Origin: Lachnoclostridium sp. An138
GTDB lineage: Bacteria; Bacillota; Clostridia; Lachnospirales; Lachnospiraceae
Direction: 5' to 3'
Length of the DNA: 64,000 bases
NCBI RefSeq assembly: GCF_002160765.1
Contig: NZ_NFLF01000015.1
Span: 27,183-91,182, forward strand
The notes beneath the pieces are model-generated. The model was not told where the DNA came from and ran no database searches. It worked only from the letters and a program-made list of their open reading frames with translations. The first letter of the stretch is position 1, and every line of letters starts with the position of its first letter. Of the stretch, positions 34,397 to 43,889 are shown piece by piece. A program made the translations under genes and the position numbers.

Positions 34397-35488
34397 ATGA
34401 GTGAAGTAAGCTATTCAAATGTACCTCCCATGATGGCTGCCATCAAAAGTGGTGACATAGAGGCGATTCGTTCCCTGCTTCACGCAGGGCATTCTCCCAA
34501 TGAGCCACAATGCTATCATGTAATGATTGGAGATTGGCCGCGGGATGACGAAGCCTCTCCGCTGGAATTGGCTGTACTGGAAAATCGGATGGACATGGTA
34601 CAGCTCCTGATCGAATGCGGAGCAGATTTGACCCATAACCCGGAAGAATTGCTTTGTGGTTCCCTGCGCAGTCAAGACCTGACCCTGTTTTCCTTTTTGG
34701 TAGATGTGGGAGTCAGAATCCCCGCAACGCAAAGGGATATATGCAGGCTGTTTCTCCACTTGGTGGATCGGGATGAGCCTAATGTACTCCCCATTTTGAA
34801 AAGGATGGGCATGGATTTGAAACAATACGGCGGTGAAGCCCTGCGCAGTATGGCGAGCCATGGAAATCAGCTGCTGGTGGAGTATCTGATTCAAAACGGG
34901 GCGGACATCAACTATCACAAGCCAGATATGGTGTTTCCCTACGCTTCGACTCCTGTCACTGAAGCTGCACGGCACAACGATTTTTCTATGGTGCGCTGGC
35001 TTGTGGAACAGGGTGCAGACATCACCATCCCGGATAAATACGGTGACCGGCCCTACACCGTGGCAGTACAGAACAAAAATCAGGAAATGTCCGCCTACTT
35101 AAAAGCGCTGGAGCCGGAGGAATGGCATAACGAACAGGAAAAGATCCGGCAGCTCATGCCCTACAAGCTGCCCGCCAAGCTGGTGGAATACTTGAAGACC
35201 GGCCCCCTGCGGCTGGAGTTCCCGGATCAGGAATGGGTGAAGTGGGCGGAGCTCTACTCTTTCATGGATGTGCAGGAGATGACCTGGAAACGGAAGAAGC
35301 TGCTCTCCCTCATGGTGCAGATGGACAACTACAGCGACTATCTGCTGCTGTGGAGCCCCAGGGACAAGAAGCTATGGTATCTGGATATTGAGCATGAGGA
35401 ATTCCACCCTCTGGCCAAATGGGATGACTTCATCGCAGATCCCGGCCGATATCTGAACGGGATGATTGAGGGCGAGTTTGAGGAATAA
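34397..35488 (+). CDS. Ankyrin-repeat protein with C-terminal SUKH-like region
   Basis: This 363-residue protein has several ankyrin repeats in residues 1-240 (AIKSGDIEAIRSLLHAGHSPN, LAVLENRMDMVQLLIECGAD, TEAARHNDFSMVRWLVEQGAD). Residues 240-363 (LVEYLKTGPLRLEFPDQEW, then YLLLWSPRDKKLWYLDIEHEE) resemble the SMI1/KNR4 (SUKH) immunity fold. Ankyrin proteins are common in immunity arrays. The start is preceded by AAGGAGG, 18 bp after the previous stop. Confidence 0.8.
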   Translation: MSEVSYSNVPPMMAAIKSGDIEAIRSLLHAGHSPNEPQCYHVMIGDWPRDDEASPLELAVLENRMDMVQLLIECGADLTHNPEELLCGSLRSQDLTLFSFLVDVGVRIPATQRDICRLFLHLVDRDEPNVLPILKRMGMDLKQYGGEALRSMASHGNQLLVEYLIQNGADINYHKPDMVFPYASTPVTEAARHNDFSMVRWLVEQGADITIPDKYGDRPYTVAVQNKNQEMSAYLKALEPEEWHNEQEKIRQLMPYKLPAKLVEYLKTGPLRLEFPDQEWVKWAELYSFMDVQEMTWKRKKLLSLMVQMDNYSDYLLLWSPRDKKLWYLDIEHEEFHPLAKWDDFIADPGRYLNGMIEGEFEE

Positions 35489-35501
35489 GGAGAGAACACA
35501 A

Positions 35502-35903
35502 ATGACAAAAGAGCAACTCTTATCTTTATGGAATGCGGACAACTGGGAGGTAATGAGCTGCGGGGTCTACCTTACGGCGCACCGGGCGGGGAAGGAACTG
35601 CATATCAACTGCAGTGATTATACCGAGGCAGAGGTTCTGGCAATGCCCTTCTGGGAGCGGTTGATTCAGGAACTGGATGAGCTGGACCGGCAGGCCCATG
35701 AGATCTTACAGAAAGAATTCCCCGATGATGAGGACATCCCCGGTCTGGCCCTGACCGACATTACGATAGACAAGTCCGGCTGCTACGGGACATTTTCCCT
35801 CTGCTATGATACTGGGGACTCTCCGGCTGGGGAACTCTATCTCAATGTGTCCTTTGACGAGCAGTTCGTGCCAAGTCCGAAGGTTGGCTACGACACCTTT
35901 TAA
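35502..35903 (+). CDS. Hypothetical small acidic protein
   Basis: This 133-residue protein (MTKEQLLSLWNADNWEVMSC) has no membrane segment and no family I recognise with confidence. A helix ends with acidic residues (FPDDEDIPGLALTDI) and the C-terminus is beta-rich (YGTFSLCYDTGDSPAGELYLNVSFD). Size, acidity and position in the array suggest an immunity protein. ATG 35502 follows AAGGAGAG, 14 bp after the previous stop. Confidence 0.6.
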   Translation: MTKEQLLSLWNADNWEVMSCGVYLTAHRAGKELHINCSDYTEAEVLAMPFWERLIQELDELDRQAHEILQKEFPDDEDIPGLALTDITIDKSGCYGTFSLCYDTGDSPAGELYLNVSFDEQFVPSPKVGYDTF

Positions 35904-35920
35904 TACAGGGAGGCTCCCCT

Positions 35921-36754
35921 ATGGCATTAAAATTGAACTTTCATGAAGTCACCCCGGAAGATACCGAAATTCTTCGTATGATAGCGTTGAGAAACGGGAA
36001 AGCAGAAGATTACCTCTGCTGCGATGTTACCAATGAGGATGGTGTAACGCAGACTACCTGGTATAGTAAGGCGGATGTGGCCCTCTGGGGGGAGGATTAT
36101 ATCCGGGCACACACCACAATGAAGTACAGCGATTATAGCGGATGGATCATCAGCTTGGATATGGAGCCGTGGAACGATGCACAGGCATCACCACGAAAAA
36201 AGAAGAAACGGGATTCCTTTCCCCTAATCCCTACCTGGCTGGAGGGCCATGTCAAAGAACGGGAACAAAAGCGCCTGCCCACCGTGACCCTCTGCTCCTC
36301 TGCCGGAAATGAACTGCTGGAAGTGTGGTATTACGGAGATTTGCTCACAGTGAAAGGGGAGTCCCAATCCTATATCATAGATAGAGGCGAGGCCCCCGGA
36401 CTGGTGGCAGCCCGCGACCCAAAGAGCGGCGAGAAGTTCGTCATCTTCGACGGTGGGCAGCATGGTTATGATAATATGTTCTGCGATGAACACAATCCAG
36501 CCCAGCTGGCGCATCGCCCCCTCCAGCGGTATGAGATCCCTGCCTCTAAGTTGGTGCTGGAACTGGGCTACAATATCGACTATGAGGATGAAAAAGAGGA
36601 CTTCGAGGTAGATGAGGCTGATACCGTGGAACTGGTTAACGGTGAGCGGATGCCCTGGGAGCAGGTCAAACGGGACGGTATTGACTACATTGCACTTTAC
36701 TATGTGAATGATAAAGGAAAACAGGTGCAGATTCTGGATGCGGAACTGGCATGA
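35921..36754 (+). CDS. Hypothetical immunity-array protein (277 aa)
   Basis: Unrecognised. The protein is acidic and soluble with no obvious repeats. Notable segments are WGEDYIRAHTTMKYSDYSGW and a basic KKKKR run near residue 97, after which a second domain with FVIFDGGQHGYDNMFCDEHN begins. Two domains are likely. The start has GGGAGG ten bases upstream. Confidence 0.55.
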   Translation: MALKLNFHEVTPEDTEILRMIALRNGKAEDYLCCDVTNEDGVTQTTWYSKADVALWGEDYIRAHTTMKYSDYSGWIISLDMEPWNDAQASPRKKKKRDSFPLIPTWLEGHVKEREQKRLPTVTLCSSAGNELLEVWYYGDLLTVKGESQSYIIDRGEAPGLVAARDPKSGEKFVIFDGGQHGYDNMFCDEHNPAQLAHRPLQRYEIPASKLVLELGYNIDYEDEKEDFEVDEADTVELVNGERMPWEQVKRDGIDYIALYYVNDKGKQVQILDAELA

Positions 36755-36838
36755 GTACAATAGGACTGTTTTGGTAAGAATTTGACGATTATTGGTGTTG
36801 ATAATGTAAGCCGAGAAAAGAAGTAAGGTGTGTGATCA

Positions 36839-37495
36839 ATGATTACTGGAAAGTATTTGGAGAATCCTGCGTTATATAGTCCCGATGAACTTGAACGATT
36901 GGACAACCATATCGAAAAATATTTTGGAAAAGCCACAACAGTGGTTCATGAGTTTTTCAGCGAAGATATTCATGTTGATGTCTCCATCATTCCGCCCCAT
37001 GAGGAACACAACTATTATACTTTGGTAACCACAGGCATGGGTGCGTTTTCGATGAAGATCCCAAGTGAATACCAAGAGGATGGCCTTCCCTCTCGGATAG
37101 AACTGATGATGTGCCTTCCGCCTGAGTGGAACCCTGAAAGTAAGGAAAGCCAAGAAAATTGGCCAGTAGAGTTGCTTCGCTATTTAGCAAGGTTTCCAAT
37201 CATAGAAAGCACTTGGCTGGGCTATGGGCATTCTATTCAAAACGGAACACCATACGCAGATAATACATTACTGGCAGGGTGTGTTCTTTTAGGCGTACAG
37301 GATGCGCCGGAGGGTGCTGCCGTCTGTAAGCTCTCAGATGGAAGTTGGGTCGGTTTTTATCAGGTGATTCCTCTGACAGAGAACGAACTGGAATACAAGA
37401 TTCAACATAGTACAGATGAAATGCTGGAATACATGGAAGATGTAGACCATGTTGTATATTTCCAAAGACCGGATACTAATTTTGAATCACATTAG
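36839..37495 (+). CDS. SUFU-domain immunity-like protein
   Basis: This 218-residue protein is almost one SUFU domain: DIHVDVSIIPPHEEHNYYTL, VTTGMGAFSMKIP, LMMCLPPEWNP and STWLGYGHSIQNG. It closely matches residues 840-1045 of the 1477-residue protein at the end of the array (DIHVDICVVPPSDERDYYTL, VTMGMGAHRMNVP), so the two share recent ancestry. SUFU proteins are established predicted immunity factors for polymorphic toxins. Confidence 0.8.
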   Translation: MITGKYLENPALYSPDELERLDNHIEKYFGKATTVVHEFFSEDIHVDVSIIPPHEEHNYYTLVTTGMGAFSMKIPSEYQEDGLPSRIELMMCLPPEWNPESKESQENWPVELLRYLARFPIIESTWLGYGHSIQNGTPYADNTLLAGCVLLGVQDAPEGAAVCKLSDGSWVGFYQVIPLTENELEYKIQHSTDEMLEYMEDVDHVVYFQRPDTNFESH

Positions 37496-37516
37496 CAGAA
37501 TAAGGAGAGAAGCAAA

Positions 37517-38272
37517 ATGGAACAGGCATACTGCACCGCAGTTTTCTGGCGCGGCGGAGAAAAGATTGATCTGAATGGACTAAAACCAGATGCGGTGCGG
37601 TGTCTGTCTGTGACGGGAGAGCGGAGGGTGAATCTGTCCTTCCTGCGAGATTATCCCAATCTGGAGGAACTAACCCTAATGGAAAAGTGTGAGGGTGTAG
37701 AAGTTCTCTCCGAGCTAAAGCAGCTTCATACACTGTCCCTATGGCTGTCGGCCCCTGTTTCCTGGGACAATGTTTCTCTCCCCGGTCTGCGTGTTCTCCA
37801 CCTGCGTGGGGAAAAGAATGGCGACATCACCCCACTTCTCACCAGCATTACCTATCTCCATTTGGAGGAAATGCGGAAAACGGAAGATCTCACCCCTTTC
37901 CTGACTCCGGCGACCCGGCTTCAGAAACTCTATCTCCAGTCACTCCCAGCTGTGCAGGAACTACCGGCTCTGGATGGGCTTCCTTCCCTTTATGCCCTGA
38001 AACTCTATGAGCTGCATAAACTAAACGATTTGTCCGCCCTCTCTCACAGCCATTTGCGCTACTTTGCCGCCTCTCTGATCGGGGATAAACTCTCCGCCCA
38101 GGCGCTGGCAGATGCTGTGATGGCGATTCCCAATCTGGAGGCAGCCGCGCTCCAGCTGGCGGATCGCTCCGAGCGGCGCTATGGCGGTGTCCAAAAAGCC
38201 TTTGCCGCCGCTGGGAAATCCGCATTGCTGCGGGAGGAAATTAGTGCTTTGACCACATGGCTGTCGCTGTAA
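37517..38272 (+). CDS. Leucine-rich-repeat protein
   Basis: This 251-residue protein is composed of leucine-rich repeats (LSFLRDYPNLEELTLMEKCEG, VLSELKQLHTLSLWL, LPGLRVLHLRGEKNGD, SLYALKLYELHKLNDLSALS). No signal peptide, so it is cytoplasmic. LRR proteins occur in bacterial immunity arrays as toxin-binding scaffolds. AAGGAGAG precedes the start. Confidence 0.75.
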   Translation: MEQAYCTAVFWRGGEKIDLNGLKPDAVRCLSVTGERRVNLSFLRDYPNLEELTLMEKCEGVEVLSELKQLHTLSLWLSAPVSWDNVSLPGLRVLHLRGEKNGDITPLLTSITYLHLEEMRKTEDLTPFLTPATRLQKLYLQSLPAVQELPALDGLPSLYALKLYELHKLNDLSALSHSHLRYFAASLIGDKLSAQALADAVMAIPNLEAAALQLADRSERRYGGVQKAFAAAGKSALLREEISALTTWLSL

Positions 38273-38296
38273 CCTGGGGATTGGGGGAAGAATGAT

Positions 38297-38761
38297 ATGG
38301 AACAGTTTTTTGAACATTCCGATTTGGGATTGGGAACACTGACCTTTCAGAAAGGACCAGGGACCATCCACTGCTGGACTGGAAGAATCGCAGACACAGA
38401 GATCCTGTTTTCCATTATTTTGAACACATCTGAACTCCGGTCGGCAAACCTGGATTTTATCCGTTCTGTGCTTCAAAACTGGCGGGAGTATCTTTCAAAA
38501 GCGGAGCATGAGATTCAGGCGCAGATTGGTAAAAGCCCTGAGAAGTTTGGATTGCAGCGCGCTCCATTCCCTGAAACGGAGATTCCCGCCGAGCAGCCGC
38601 AATTTCTGTTTTATGATGAGACAGAATGGGGCCTGCACTTTGAGATTTGTACCCTTCCTGTGGGGGAGCCATTTGGACTTATGGTTGAGTTTTCAGGGGA
38701 TACGCCAACGGATGTATATGGCTTGTCGGAAGCGGAAGAAATAGAAGCGGACATGGAATAA
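38297..38761 (+). CDS. Hypothetical acidic protein (154 aa)
   Basis: Unrecognised small acidic protein with a beta-rich N-terminus (LGLGTLTFQKGPGTIHCWTG), a helical middle (LDFIRSVLQNWREYLSKAEHE) and a C-terminal segment (FEICTLPVGEPFGLMVEFSG). The shape recalls several DUF immunity families, but I cannot assign one. It lies 24 bp after the LRR gene. Confidence 0.55.
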   Translation: MEQFFEHSDLGLGTLTFQKGPGTIHCWTGRIADTEILFSIILNTSELRSANLDFIRSVLQNWREYLSKAEHEIQAQIGKSPEKFGLQRAPFPETEIPAEQPQFLFYDETEWGLHFEICTLPVGEPFGLMVEFSGDTPTDVYGLSEAEEIEADME

Positions 38762-38780
38762 TATAAAGGAGCCGATCAGA

Positions 38781-39455
38781 TTGTGTGAGAATGCGAAAAT
38801 TCTTTGTCCTTACTGTTTGACGAGAGAAATTGACCCGGCACAGGCGATATGCTCTGCTTGTTATTCAAAAGAGGATAAATGGGAGCGAGGCAGTTGGGAT
38901 GACCTGCGCAAGCGCAAGAATGCCGATGAAATCCAGATGTTTACCATAGCCAAGAAAGTAGATGAAGCGTTCCAGGTACCAGAAAATAAAGCCTATGCCT
39001 GTAGAGAGAAACACGAAATGATTCAGGCTGAGGCCTTGGAACGGGAAATGGAGGCTTTTCACCGGCGGCGCATCCTCTGTATGGTGGAGATATTTTCCAA
39101 GATTGATTGCGGCATCATCTTTTCTGGCTATGTAGAACTGGATACCTATTTTAAGAATGTGTGGGATTATGCCCATCAGCGCATTGCCGCAGAACAGCTC
39201 AGAGAGGTTCAGGAGTATCTGCGGTCACAGATTCCATGGAAATCCCTATCCAGTCAGCGGATGGATCTGGGGGCAGAACTTCTCAACTTTTGGTGCGGAG
39301 AAGATGAGTTGGATTGGGGCTATTCTCAATATTTTGAGATTGCAGCAGGTAATCTCAAGCCGTTTCTTGCAATGACCTTATTCACAGAGATTCTGTGTAA
39401 GCATTTTTCAGATGTAATGTCTGCGCCAGTCAAGCGGCTGAGCAGCAAACTTTGA
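38781..39455 (+). CDS. Zinc-ribbon hypothetical protein (224 aa)
   Basis: The probable start is TTG 38781 after AAAGGAG. The N-terminus has a CPYC...CSAC zinc ribbon (CPYCLTREIDPAQAICSAC). The rest is helical (REKHEMIQAEALEREMEAF) and soluble. No family recognised. It sits in the middle of the array with 20 bp to the previous gene. Confidence 0.55.
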   Translation: MCENAKILCPYCLTREIDPAQAICSACYSKEDKWERGSWDDLRKRKNADEIQMFTIAKKVDEAFQVPENKAYACREKHEMIQAEALEREMEAFHRRRILCMVEIFSKIDCGIIFSGYVELDTYFKNVWDYAHQRIAAEQLREVQEYLRSQIPWKSLSSQRMDLGAELLNFWCGEDELDWGYSQYFEIAAGNLKPFLAMTLFTEILCKHFSDVMSAPVKRLSSKL

Positions 39456-39478
39456 GGCACTAAAAAGGGGGTACTTTC

Positions 39479-41911
39479 ATGCCAGACTGGGCACAAATCA
39501 TATCCGATGCGCTGGACATTCTAAAATTTGACGGAGCCGTACAGGACACTCTGGCGGAACTTCGAGGGAAATGGGGCGCACAGGTCCCGGCGCTGCTGGA
39601 TGAACGCTTTGACGCCATCGGCATCCAATATATGAAATTGCCCCATGAAAAAGGAGCGGCGGCCTTGGGGCAGGAACTCTCTGCCTTCGGCTGGGCGTTG
39701 TATAACCTGGACGATGAGGACGAGTATCTGTTTGCCTTGATCCCAGAAGAAGAACGCAACGAATGGGAACGCTACTGCAAAAAGCAGGGGCAATATTGCC
39801 ACCTGATGAAACAGCAAGGGCGAAAATGGGGCGACCATGCCAAGGCGCAGGACCCTGGAAAGCTGATGCCCTGCGAGGAATACATACTTCAGGATGAGTA
39901 CGATTATTTCTTCAACTCTCTGGCGGGTGATTTTGCGGCGGGCGAATGGAAAAACCAGGATGCAGAAGAATGGAAAAACGGCTGTGTGGCCGATCTGCGC
40001 CAGCGTCCGCCCCAGGTGACCCGCGCCCACAGTTTGCCGCACCTTGGGTGCCTCACTTATTCCGCAGAAAATGGACTCTATGCCGCGTCCAGAGCCGCTG
40101 GCAGCGGGACTATTGGGCGGGCATTACTGAGCAAGAATCCGGCTACCCTCAACTGGTTCGAGCCGTCCCCCATTGGATATGACGGTCCGCCCCGGACCCT
40201 GTGCTGGGCTGACCATTCCCTCTGGGTGGGCGATCCCACCAACGCCACACGGATCGAACTGACAGACCGGGGCACCTGTCAGGATGTGAAAAACTGGCCC
40301 CTGCCGGAAGATGGATGGAGCACCAAATACCATTGCGGCATCGTGACAGACGGGCTGGGCCGGGTCTACTTTTCCAACGAGTGGTACAAGGGGCAGATTT
40401 ACCGCTGGGAAAACGGCAAGGTAACAAAACACACCTTCTCTCTGGATGGATACGACCATCTCTCCGAGGCCGTTTCCGTTCCCGGCACAGGCCGCATTAC
40501 CATGATCCACGCAGTCAGTGGCAAGGGGCGGATGGAAGAATGCCTGCTGGAACTGGACATGGACACCGGGCGGTGCCGCATTGCCCCGCTGCCCGGAATG
40601 GGCGAGGGGCTGAAACTTCGCTGGTTTACCGGAGACTGGCTGCTGGTGCAGGGGAACGGTGAGATCCTCTCCGATGACTTTGCCCAGCTCATCAATAGGA
40701 ACACCCGTGAAGTGCTGCGTATCCGTCCGGAAATGTTCGGTGGGGAGAAAATGCAGCACATTGGAATACTCACCGATGGCACGGTGGTCATCGTCACCCG
40801 GCGGGATAGGGTTGGGCCGGTATTTCGTTATCCCATCGACCTCTGGGGCTTCCTTCGGACGGCAAACAAGCCCAAAAAGCTGGAATGGCGGGAGTACAAA
40901 GAAGTGTACCCGAATCTGCCCATCTTTCTACCGTCCAAGGCCACGGAGCGAAAAATCATTCTCAAAAAAGACAGCCTGACCATCCTGGGGTCGGTATTTA
41001 CGCCGCCGTTTACCCTGTCGCAGCTGGCGGAAAAGTTGGGGCCTGCCCACATTGTCCTGCAAAATGGAACACGAAAAAGCCCCATTACAGGCCGAGAGAG
41101 TCCCTATACCCAGGCCCTTGCTCTGTGGGACGAGCTTGGACTCCAGGGCTGGTTAGATGAAGATGAACAGACCATTAAAACCCTTGGTGTCCGGGTAGCG
41201 GCACAGGGAGAGTATGCGGTCCGGCAGACATTTGACGGAGTGGTTTGGATCGGGTCCAAGGACTACCGGGAGGCCAGCTGGAAGGATTTCGCCGGATTTG
41301 CCCATACCCTCAAATTAGGCGGCTTTACCGTTTATACCCGCTTGCCGGGGCCTGTTCCAGAGGAGCAGTCCGCGCAAAAAGCAAAGCTGGAGGCCCTCTC
41401 CGCCATGGTGCAGATCAGCTGGAAAGAGCCAGAGCAAAAGGCAGCGAAAGCGCAGAAATACAAGTTATCCAAGCCGACTGAACCAGTGCTCACCTTTACC
41501 AGCTTCAACTTCAAGCTGGCGGTCATGGAAGTCCTGATGTACGAGAAAGGCTTACTGGCTCCTAAACTGGATGCCCATGAGTTTGCCAGAGAGTATAGCC
41601 GACGCAAGATCGACATTGACGCGGAAGGGTATGAACCCATCCCAGAGATTCGGAAGTGGCTGGAGAAATACCCGGTCCCGGAGCGGTTGGCCCCGGAGGT
41701 CACAGAAATCGAGATGGATGGCGGCAGCGAGATTTATACCCAGCTCTGTCCGTTCTGGGATGGCGAGGATGGAGCCTTTGATCTTAATACCATTACTGAG
41801 GCGGAACTGCGCCAGTTCCCCAATCTCAAACATATTACCCTCATGTCCTCCAAGCCGGAACAGGTACTGCCGGTTCTGGAACGGTGCGGTATCAAGGTAG
41901 ACTTGCTGTGA
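39479..41911 (+). CDS. 810-aa multi-domain immunity-like protein (beta-propeller plus DUF6892-like end)
   Basis: The N-terminal 150 residues (LYNLDDEDEYLFALIPEEER) resemble DUF6630. The middle (about 175-460) looks like a beta-propeller with repeated strands (LGCLTYSAENGLYAASR, GIVTDGLGRVYFSNEWYKG, HIGILTDGTVVIVTRRD). Residues 490-620 (FTPPFTLSQLAEKLGPAH) resemble a small DUF7738-type domain. The C-terminus (FTSFNFKLAVMEVLMYEKGL to the end) resembles DUF6892. All assignments are by eye. A fusion of several immunity-type modules is the best description. Confidence 0.65.
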   Translation: MPDWAQIISDALDILKFDGAVQDTLAELRGKWGAQVPALLDERFDAIGIQYMKLPHEKGAAALGQELSAFGWALYNLDDEDEYLFALIPEEERNEWERYCKKQGQYCHLMKQQGRKWGDHAKAQDPGKLMPCEEYILQDEYDYFFNSLAGDFAAGEWKNQDAEEWKNGCVADLRQRPPQVTRAHSLPHLGCLTYSAENGLYAASRAAGSGTIGRALLSKNPATLNWFEPSPIGYDGPPRTLCWADHSLWVGDPTNATRIELTDRGTCQDVKNWPLPEDGWSTKYHCGIVTDGLGRVYFSNEWYKGQIYRWENGKVTKHTFSLDGYDHLSEAVSVPGTGRITMIHAVSGKGRMEECLLELDMDTGRCRIAPLPGMGEGLKLRWFTGDWLLVQGNGEILSDDFAQLINRNTREVLRIRPEMFGGEKMQHIGILTDGTVVIVTRRDRVGPVFRYPIDLWGFLRTANKPKKLEWREYKEVYPNLPIFLPSKATERKIILKKDSLTILGSVFTPPFTLSQLAEKLGPAHIVLQNGTRKSPITGRESPYTQALALWDELGLQGWLDEDEQTIKTLGVRVAAQGEYAVRQTFDGVVWIGSKDYREASWKDFAGFAHTLKLGGFTVYTRLPGPVPEEQSAQKAKLEALSAMVQISWKEPEQKAAKAQKYKLSKPTEPVLTFTSFNFKLAVMEVLMYEKGLLAPKLDAHEFAREYSRRKIDIDAEGYEPIPEIRKWLEKYPVPERLAPEVTEIEMDGGSEIYTQLCPFWDGEDGAFDLNTITEAELRQFPNLKHITLMSSKPEQVLPVLERCGIKVDLL

Positions 41912-41920
41912 GGTGAAAGT

Positions 41921-42946
41921 ATGAAAGCGAAACTAAATGTGATAAAGAACTGGGAGTTCGAGGAATTTGAACTGACGGGAACTTCCTTCAAATACAGCCC
42001 GACTGGATGCAAAGGTATGGTAGCCCGCAGCGAAGATGAAATTGTGTTTTGGACCTATCATTTCGCGCAAAAGTGCAGCGGCGTTTTGTGGGTCAAAGAC
42101 GAAGTTTCCAGGTGGATTCCCAGCCCGGAGCCGAAAGAGCAGCAAGATGTTTGGGAAGATCCTGTCTTGCTTTCATGCGACAGAGGAATACTGTTGGTTT
42201 GCCCGGCCAGTAAATCCCTTTGGTGGATGCCGCAGATGGATGGAGAGTGGATTCCGATCCCCATGGATAACTGGTGTGCCCAGGGTATTCCCAAGCCGGT
42301 GGCAGTCACCGGAAGCCAGGGCGTTTTCCCTATTGTGTGCCGAGTGGACAACTCCGCTGATGCGACCAACAGTTTTACCAGCCTGACGGTAGACTTTGAA
42401 ACCATGACTGCACACTGGGCAGAAAGCGGCTCTTGCGTATACAGCAAAGCAGGAACCCGACAGACCCATTTGGCGGCTGTAGAGCGTGCTGGCGGAAATT
42501 TTGCCCAGGCAGACTTTCACTACAACTATCCTATGATTGGCTCCATACTGGAACAGAATGGACAGTTTTATGCCTTTTTGGAAAGCAGCACCATCAATCC
42601 GGCGGGTCTTTCTCTCATGGGCTACTATTGGTATCTGGAACTGGAGGAAAACGGACTATTCAAAAAGAAACTGTGGGGCAAAGATAATTTAAGCCGCCTG
42701 CCCGGAAAACACGGGATGCGCGGAAAATTCTCCGGTGACAGGACTTGCCTGATCCTATCTCCCATTTTTAAGAATGATGACTGGAAGGGTAAACAAAAGG
42801 TGCTGCGCCTTTCGGATCTGGTGCTGATCGACCTTGCCATGCCCCATGGATACGCTTCCTTCCATGTGTTGGATGTATGGGGAAATCGGGCATTTCTCAG
42901 CGATGAGAAAGATAAGCTGGTTCTTTGTGAAATGACCTTGGAGTAG
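41921..42946 (+). CDS. Hypothetical protein (341 aa), possibly beta-propeller
   Basis: No family recognised. Residues form repeating beta-strand blocks with tryptophans (IVFWTYHFAQKCSGVLWVKD, ILLVCPASKSLWWMPQMDGEW, HGYASFHVLDVWGNRAFLSD), consistent with a propeller-like fold similar to the centre of the preceding protein. Soluble. It begins nine bases after the preceding stop, with AGGTG upstream. Confidence 0.55.
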   Translation: MKAKLNVIKNWEFEEFELTGTSFKYSPTGCKGMVARSEDEIVFWTYHFAQKCSGVLWVKDEVSRWIPSPEPKEQQDVWEDPVLLSCDRGILLVCPASKSLWWMPQMDGEWIPIPMDNWCAQGIPKPVAVTGSQGVFPIVCRVDNSADATNSFTSLTVDFETMTAHWAESGSCVYSKAGTRQTHLAAVERAGGNFAQADFHYNYPMIGSILEQNGQFYAFLESSTINPAGLSLMGYYWYLELEENGLFKKKLWGKDNLSRLPGKHGMRGKFSGDRTCLILSPIFKNDDWKGKQKVLRLSDLVLIDLAMPHGYASFHVLDVWGNRAFLSDEKDKLVLCEMTLE

Positions 42947-43022
42947 TTATGAGGGCTGAGTGTGTTTTTCAAAAAAAGTAGGAAAAGAAGAATTTAATTG
43001 CTGTGAGACGAGGGAAAATGAT

Positions 43023-43883
43023 ATGGCATTACAGGAAAAGAAAATAATGCCTCCCCCTTGGCTGGCCCACCGGGAGATCGAGCGATACTCTATTGGCTGG
43101 CGCATGGGCTACGGGGAGGATTACATATACCGATTTGGCGATTGGCTGGACACCCTCTCCCCGGATGAGCGGACAGAATACCGCACCCTCTTTCCCGAGC
43201 CGGTGACCTGGAAGGGCTGGTGGGATGATGAAGATAGCAGCGAAGTGCTGGAACATGGGGACTTCTGGGTGAATGCGTGGCAGCCGGAAGGAATCCCTAA
43301 ATACACCCGGCAGTGGCTCCAGCAGGAGTTTGCCGCTGGGAGAAAGCGGGAATTTTGCTTATTCTGGGGCCATCAGCCTTCCGAGGACGGCCAGCTGACA
43401 AAAAGCTGCCTCAGCCAGTGGTGGATGGAGGATTTCTGGTCCATTGCCAATACCTATCTTTGTATGGAGCAGTATATGATGGCGGCCAAGGCGGAGCTCT
43501 TTGGCGATAGTGAAATCCAGGAGCAGATATTGAAGTGTAGTGACCCTAAACAGATCAAGGCCCTGGGCCGCAAGGTGCGGGGTTTTGATCAGAAGGTATG
43601 GGACAAGTTCAAATACGCCATTGTATTGAATGGCAACTGGTGCAAATTCAGCCAGAACCGCGACCTGCGTGAATTTCTTCTCTCCACCGGAGATGGTGTG
43701 CTGGTGGAGGCCAGTCCCTATGATAACATCTGGGGTATTCGTCTCGCAGCCAGCTCCCCCGAGGCGCAGGACCCGATGAAGTGGCGGGGGCAAAACCTGC
43801 TGGGTTTTGCTCTAATGGAGGTACGGGACGAACTGCGCCGGGTCACGCAGAATGAAATGTTGTGCGACTGGAACGCAGTCTGA
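43023..43883 (+). CDS. NADAR-domain protein (YbiA-like)
   Basis: This 286-residue protein has an N-terminal 120-residue region of unknown kind and a C-terminal NADAR domain: LFWGHQPSEDGQLTKSCLSQ, WWMEDFWSIANTYLCMEQYM, then ...LGRKVRGFD, NGNWCKFSQNRDLREFLLST and the ending ...WRGQNLLGFALMEVRDEL. NADAR enzymes act on ADP-ribose; members paired with DarT-type toxins remove ADP-ribose from DNA guanine. Here it could neutralise an ADP-ribosylating toxin, which is inference. No DarT-like gene is adjacent. Start ATG 43023. Confidence 0.85.
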   Translation: MALQEKKIMPPPWLAHREIERYSIGWRMGYGEDYIYRFGDWLDTLSPDERTEYRTLFPEPVTWKGWWDDEDSSEVLEHGDFWVNAWQPEGIPKYTRQWLQQEFAAGRKREFCLFWGHQPSEDGQLTKSCLSQWWMEDFWSIANTYLCMEQYMMAAKAELFGDSEIQEQILKCSDPKQIKALGRKVRGFDQKVWDKFKYAIVLNGNWCKFSQNRDLREFLLSTGDGVLVEASPYDNIWGIRLAASSPEAQDPMKWRGQNLLGFALMEVRDELRRVTQNEMLCDWNAV

Positions 43884-43889
43884 GGTAAA

